DNA of 64,000 bases from Flavobacteriales bacterium UBA2104 (GTDB lineage Bacteria; Bacteroidota; Bacteroidia; Flavobacteriales_D; Crocinitomicaceae), in contig DCYS01000032.1 in assembly GCA_002331485.1 (NCBI GenBank), positions 728 through 64,727 on the forward strand, given 5' to 3'. The notes under the pieces were generated by a model. That model was given only the letters and a program-made list of their open reading frames with translations, was not told the DNA's origin and made no database searches. The position numbers and the translations under genes were made by a program. Every line of letters starts with the position of its first letter. Positions within the stretch are counted from its first letter, which is position 1. Shown here one piece after another: positions 60,043-64,000 of this stretch.

Positions 60043-62349
60043 ATGTCAACGCTATTATTTGCCATATTGTCTAGTTTTTTGTTTGCGATCCTGTTATTTG
60101 GGATCGGACAAAAGGTATTTGCTAGAATAAGTTGGTTTGCGTCAATTTTACCTATTTCACTTTTCACCTACTTTCTATCATTTCTTGGACCGACCTCATC
60201 AGGTGAGACATTCAGCTATTTAACGAAATGGGTTCCTTCAGCAGGCGTGAACCTTGACTTCAGAATGGATTCTCTTTCTACCCTATTTACTTTGCTAATA
60301 ACTGGTGTTGGATCACTCGTATTCTTGTATACGATGAAATATTTGAAGGGTCATAAATACTTGTTGAGGTTTTATATCTACCTCAGTATTTTTATGGGAG
60401 CTATGCTTGGGTTGGTCACTTCGAATAATCTGATCAGCCTTTTTATTTTTTGGGAATTGACGAGTATTAGCTCATTCTTCCTAATTAATTTTAAAAATAC
60501 AGAGCGCGCTTCCAGAAAGTCAGCGATCACAGCTCTGAGTATTACAGGTTTTGGTGGTCTAGCGTTATTAGCATTTGCTGTTCTTGCAGGAGGATTAGCT
60601 GGCACCTACTCTATCTCGGAAATGCTCAATTCTTCTGAAGCGTTGAATAACTCGAGCTTTACTCCTATTTTACTGATTCTACTTTTTTTTGCTGCATTTA
60701 CGAAATCTGCACAATTCCCATTTCATTTCTGGTTACCTGGCGCGATGAAAGCTCCAACACCTGTTTCGACATATTTACACTCAGCAACCATGGTCAAGGC
60801 AGGGATCTACCTCTTACTGCGATTCTCACCTCACTTCGGTGATAATGAAATCTTCTCGACAGTTCTAATAACTGTTGGCTCTATAACGATGCTATTTGCT
60901 GGTTTTCATACATTATTCAGGACCGACATGAAAGGGATCTTAGCCTACTCTACCATCGGAGCGCTGGGAATAATCATCTTTTTGATTGGAATTGGTACCA
61001 ACACATCTATAACTGCCGCCATCGTATTTATCATTGTCCATGCGCTTTATAAAGCCACACTTTTCTTATTAACCGGAACCGTTGACCATCAAACAGGAAC
61101 ACGAGATATTACACAGCTTGGGGGGTTAAAAAAACACCTTCCTATTTTATTCGTTGCTGGATTACTGGCTGCTGTTTCAAGTGCTGGAATTCCTCCTTCA
61201 GTAGGATTTCTGGGTAAAGATCTGATCTACGAATCAACTTTACACGGTAATCAATCAATTCTTTTAACGACAATAGCAGTGATCACAAATGTATTCATGG
61301 TTTTTGCTGGTTTCATTGTAGGTGTAAAACCGTTTGTTGGTAAAGTAACAGAAAAAACAATTGAAGTTAACAAGCCACATTGGCTCATGTGGTTCACTCC
61401 TCTTTTACTAGCTATCACAGGAATCGTATTTGGAATATTTCCTGGTATAATTGAGGGATTGTTTACTAATTCAATTTCGCAACAGCTCTCTGGATCTGAG
61501 GGAATGCATCTCAAGCTATGGCATGGATTTACGCTGATCCTTTTACTGAGTTTCATAACGATCTCATTGGGCCTACTGATCTATTTTCTTTGGAAACCTA
61601 GTTCAAAGAAAGTTCGATTCATGGAAGGATTCAACATAGCTTCACCAAAACACATACTCCTGAAATTCGCAGAGTATTTTGAGCAATTCTCATACTTTTT
61701 AACACGAGTATTTCAAAATGGCTACTTGAGAAGATATGTGATGATCTTGCTCGTACTACTTACAGTCGTTTTTGGCGTACATGTTTTCATTAATCCTCGA
61801 GTATTCTTAAGTCTAAAAGAGATCAGAGGGCTTGAGGTGTCTGAGATTATCGTGTGCGTGGTAATGTTTGTTTCAATACTTTATACTGTTCTTACGCGAT
61901 CTCGTTTATCTGCGATCGCAGGTATGGGAGTTCTCGGATACTCAATCTGTTTTATTTTCATGTTCTACGGAGCTCCCGATCTAGCCATGACTCAATTCTT
62001 GATCGATACATTGACTGTAATTCTATTTGTACTTGTTCTTTATCGTTTGCCCAAATACCTGCGTTTATCGAACAACACCAACAGGATAAGAGATGGAATC
62101 ATCGCAACGACTTTTGGTACGTTCCTGGCTTTTACGATCATCGAGATAATGAATGAAACGCCAATAAAGAAAACTACCGAATTTTATGCGAAAAATGCCT
62201 ATGAAATGGCAAAAGGAAAGAACATTGTGAATGTGATCCTGGTTGATTTCAGAGGTTTTGACACAATGATTGAAATCATCGTCTTATCGATCGCCGCACT
62301 AGGTGTATTTGCATTATTAAAGTTGTACCTCAAAAAACATGAGAAATAG
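60043..62349 (+). CDS. mrpA: Mrp Na+/H+ antiporter subunit A
   Basis: Large membrane subunit of the multi-subunit Mrp (Mnh) cation/proton antiporter, homologous to NuoL of complex I. 768 residues: about 12 or more helices forming the NuoL-like core (about 1-500), with LVTSNNLISLFIFWELTSISSFFL, a loop HFWLPGAMKAPTPVSTYLHSATMVKAGIYLL and HALYKATLFLLTG. A C-terminal DUF4040/MbhD-like unit follows (about 590-680, FMFYGAPDLAMTQFLIDTLTVILFVLVLYRLPKYL), then an MbhE-like ending (VDFRGFDTMIEIIVLSIAALGV). The A subunit thus includes the regions that are separate in some other antiporters. It starts the mrpABCD... operon. Confidence 0.93.
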   Translation: MSTLLFAILSSFLFAILLFGIGQKVFARISWFASILPISLFTYFLSFLGPTSSGETFSYLTKWVPSAGVNLDFRMDSLSTLFTLLITGVGSLVFLYTMKYLKGHKYLLRFYIYLSIFMGAMLGLVTSNNLISLFIFWELTSISSFFLINFKNTERASRKSAITALSITGFGGLALLAFAVLAGGLAGTYSISEMLNSSEALNNSSFTPILLILLFFAAFTKSAQFPFHFWLPGAMKAPTPVSTYLHSATMVKAGIYLLLRFSPHFGDNEIFSTVLITVGSITMLFAGFHTLFRTDMKGILAYSTIGALGIIIFLIGIGTNTSITAAIVFIIVHALYKATLFLLTGTVDHQTGTRDITQLGGLKKHLPILFVAGLLAAVSSAGIPPSVGFLGKDLIYESTLHGNQSILLTTIAVITNVFMVFAGFIVGVKPFVGKVTEKTIEVNKPHWLMWFTPLLLAITGIVFGIFPGIIEGLFTNSISQQLSGSEGMHLKLWHGFTLILLLSFITISLGLLIYFLWKPSSKKVRFMEGFNIASPKHILLKFAEYFEQFSYFLTRVFQNGYLRRYVMILLVLLTVVFGVHVFINPRVFLSLKEIRGLEVSEIIVCVVMFVSILYTVLTRSRLSAIAGMGVLGYSICFIFMFYGAPDLAMTQFLIDTLTVILFVLVLYRLPKYLRLSNNTNRIRDGIIATTFGTFLAFTIIEIMNETPIKKTTEFYAKNAYEMAKGKNIVNVILVDFRGFDTMIEIIVLSIAALGVFALLKLYLKKHEK

Positions 62350-62352
62350 GCA

Positions 62353-62766
62353 ATGAAGAGTATTATTTTAACAACAGTATCGAAAACACTCCTCCCTCTA
62401 CTCCTACTGTTCTCAGTATTTGTATTGCTTAGAGGACACTATTTACCTGGTGGAGGGTTTATTGCTGGCTTGATCGCATCAATTGCATTTATATTGCACT
62501 CTTTCGCAAATGGATTAAAAAAGACGAGACATCTGCTCCGTATTCATCCAGGATTCTTGATCCCAGTTGGATTGGCACTTGCCATTGGAAGTGCTATAGC
62601 CCCAATGATCTTTCAGGATCTACCAGTTATGACCGGTTTATGGTATCATAATGAGATCCCTGTTATCGGTAAGATCGGTAGCGCATTGTTTTTTGACTCT
62701 GGTGTTTATCTAGTAGTAATAGGAGTGAGTTTAACTATAATTTTTACGATCTCAGAAAAAGCATAA
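62353..62766 (+). CDS. mrpB: Mrp antiporter subunit B (MnhB)
   Basis: A 137-residue membrane protein of the MnhB type, with about four helices and the conserved segments LRGHYLPGGGFIAGLIASIAFILHSFANG (27-55) and GSALFFDSGVYLVVIGVSLTIIFTI near the end. It forms part of the antiporter complex in the membrane. It begins three bases after the mrpA stop and is followed directly by mrpC. Confidence 0.93.
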   Translation: MKSIILTTVSKTLLPLLLLFSVFVLLRGHYLPGGGFIAGLIASIAFILHSFANGLKKTRHLLRIHPGFLIPVGLALAIGSAIAPMIFQDLPVMTGLWYHNEIPVIGKIGSALFFDSGVYLVVIGVSLTIIFTISEKA

Positions 62767-63123
62767 TTGATGGAAATACTATTAGCCATAATGACAGGAG
62801 TGCTGTACGCAGGAGGGATTTATTTTATCCTGAGACGCAGCTTGGTGAAACTTATCATCGGAATTGTACTGCTGGGAAATGGAGTGAATCTTCTCATATT
62901 TCTTATGGGAGGATTAGTTAAAGGTAAACCTCCTATCATTCCAGAGGAAAGTCATCATCTAGAAGGACTTTACGCCGACCCAGTACCTCAGGCATTGATA
63001 CTTACGGCGATCGTGATCAGTTTTGGACTTCAATCATTTGCGATCGTTTTGATCAAGAGAGCTTATAAAGTGGTTAAGACTGATGATATTGATGCCATGA
63101 ACAAAACAGATGACATTGAATGA
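62767..63123 (+). CDS. mrpC: Mrp antiporter subunit C (NuoK-like)
   Basis: A 118-residue membrane protein with three predicted helices, homologous to NuoK of complex I. Conserved parts are GGIYFILRRSLVKLIIGIVLLGNGVNLLIF (15-44) and DPVPQALILTAIVISFGLQSFAIVLIKRAY (71-100). The start at 62767 directly abuts the mrpB stop (the ATG at 62770 is an alternative start), and the stop overlaps the mrpD start in an ATGA arrangement. Confidence 0.93.
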   Translation: MMEILLAIMTGVLYAGGIYFILRRSLVKLIIGIVLLGNGVNLLIFLMGGLVKGKPPIIPEESHHLEGLYADPVPQALILTAIVISFGLQSFAIVLIKRAYKVVKTDDIDAMNKTDDIE

Positions 63124-64000
63124 GTGAACATTTGATCATATTACCAATTATAGTTCAGGCAATCATTGCGGTGACTCTGCTTTTCTTTTGGAGAAAACCA
63201 AAAACTCAACGAGTTTTGAGCATTGTGGGGAGCTCAATTGCAGTAATCATCGCCTCAATGCTATTTGGAACTGTTTGGAATCAAGGCACACAGGTATTGC
63301 AGCTAGGTAACTGGGAAGCCCCTTTTGGCATCTCTCTAGTTGGAGACACTCTTGCTGCTGCATTGGTTCTCTTGACTAGTATTGTAGCACTTGTCATATC
63401 CATATATAGTAATACCAACATGGTTTCTGCACGGGTTAAGTTTGGTTATTATGCCATATTTCACTTCTTGATCATGGGACTGTCTGGTGCCTTTCTCACC
63501 GGTGACATTTTCAATTTATACGTCTGGTTCGAGGTGATCATCATATCCTCTTTTGTTTTATTGACCATTGGTGGACGTAAGATTCAGATTGAAGGGGCAG
63601 TAAAATACTTTACACTCAACATGCTATCCTCCATAGTTTTCCTCACTGGTATTGCTATGCTCTACGGTGTTACAGGATCTTTAAACATGGCTGAACTTTC
63701 TCAGATCATACCAACCATTGAGAATAAAGGAATCGTACAAACCATTTCCTTGGTATTCATGATAGGGTTTGGGGTAAAAGCTGGTCTGTTCCCGCTTTAT
63801 CTATGGCTTCCAGCTTCTTATCACACTCCACCTGCAGCTGTATCTGCGTTATTCGGTGGATTACTTACAAAAGTTGGTGTTTACGCATTGATCCGCGTTT
63901 TCACGTTGATCTTTCCTCTTCAAGGACTGAATCAGGATATTCTGATGATCATTGCTGGATTTACAGTGTTTTTCGGCGGAATTGGGGCGCTCGTTCAAAA
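63120..64000 (+). CDS. mrpD: Mrp antiporter subunit D (NuoN-like), truncated by window end
   Basis: About 293 codons of an NuoM/NuoN-like subunit; the rest lies outside the window. The ATG at 63120 overlaps the mrpC stop (ATGA). The protein begins MSEHLIILPIIVQAIIAVTL and contains FLTGDIFNLYVWFEVIIISSFVLL and the proton-channel-like region GFGVKAGLFPLYLWLPASYHTPPAAVSALFGGLLTKVGVYALIRV, with the conserved lysines of this family. mrpE, F and G would be expected downstream. Confidence 0.93.
   Translation, partial: MSEHLIILPIIVQAIIAVTLLFFWRKPKTQRVLSIVGSSIAVIIASMLFGTVWNQGTQVLQLGNWEAPFGISLVGDTLAAALVLLTSIVALVISIYSNTNMVSARVKFGYYAIFHFLIMGLSGAFLTGDIFNLYVWFEVIIISSFVLLTIGGRKIQIEGAVKYFTLNMLSSIVFLTGIAMLYGVTGSLNMAELSQIIPTIENKGIVQTISLVFMIGFGVKAGLFPLYLWLPASYHTPPAAVSALFGGLLTKVGVYALIRVFTLIFPLQGLNQDILMIIAGFTVFFGGIGALVQ

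Noticed and set aside
1..64000. tRNA, rRNA, CRISPR arrays, insertion sequences, prophage
   Set aside because: Looked for in all intergenic regions and by repeat structure; none was found by eye.

Overview
The window is AT-rich chromosomal DNA from a member of the Bacteroidota, most likely a marine Flavobacteriales/Cryomorphaceae-Crocinitomicaceae-type bacterium. The evidence is the Bacteroidota -7 promoter motif TAnnTTTG in front of many genes, weak or absent Shine-Dalgarno sequences, secreted proteins with type IX secretion (T9SS) C-terminal sorting domains, and families typical of the phylum (DUF5916, GLPGLI, DUF4924, GlmU-like nucleotidyltransferase, GldM-C-like domain, short DnaE2-type polymerase). 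I see no rRNA, tRNA, CRISPR array, insertion sequence or prophage. It reads as core genome with a few lineage-specific envelope genes.

Layout. 1-2.2 kb: an upstream terminator and a three-gene envelope cluster of unknown function. 2.3-7.0 kb: gyrB (-) divergent from a DUF5916 outer-membrane protein (+). 7.0-11.3 kb: a tightly coupled (-) operon of phosphohexomutase, aroC, a dicarboxylate/amino-acid symporter and a small membrane protein. 11.4-14.3 kb: a large AsmA-like protein with an unusual charged tail. 14.4-17.5 kb: an outer-membrane barrel protein and bioB-bioF. 17.5-21.1 kb: an M61 peptidase, a CUB-domain secreted protein and a small exported protein. 21.5-22.9 kb: lpdA. 23.5-29.2 kb: a split translesion-synthesis cassette, dinB and dnaE2, with a type II NADH dehydrogenase between them on the other strand.

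29.3-35.3 kb: a T9SS cargo protein, rimO, a DEAD-box helicase and lon. 35.4-39.5 kb: the arginase-argS-GlmU-like operon. 39.6-44.3 kb: GLPGLI lipoprotein, ftsK, lolA and an ACT-domain protein. 44.4-49.2 kb: a T9SS cargo protein, an ECF sigma factor operon (sigma, membrane protein, GldM-C-like protein) and a lipoprotein. 49.3-55.9 kb: a VOC protein, a lipid A-type acyltransferase, DUF4924, an OmpH-like lipoprotein, DUF1853, an orphan SiaC and an N-acetylglucosamine-kinase-like protein. 55.9-57.5 kb: tag, paaY-like and paaI-like genes. 57.6-60.0 kb: a repeat protein coupled to tsaC and a DECD-box helicase. 60.0-64.0 kb: the start of an Mrp Na+/H+ antiporter operon (mrpA-B-C and a truncated mrpD).

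The most interesting regulatory signal is a dyad of the form GATTA-TTTTT-TAATC. It occurs as two perfect copies 23 bp apart upstream of dinB, and as one perfect plus one degenerate copy, again 23 bp apart, upstream of dnaE2. Nothing like it was noticed at other promoters by eye. It looks like the operator of an SOS-type repressor that ties the two separated error-prone polymerase genes into one regulon. A second theme is three genes whose start codon lies only 4-5 nt after the -7 box, which predicts leaderless transcripts.
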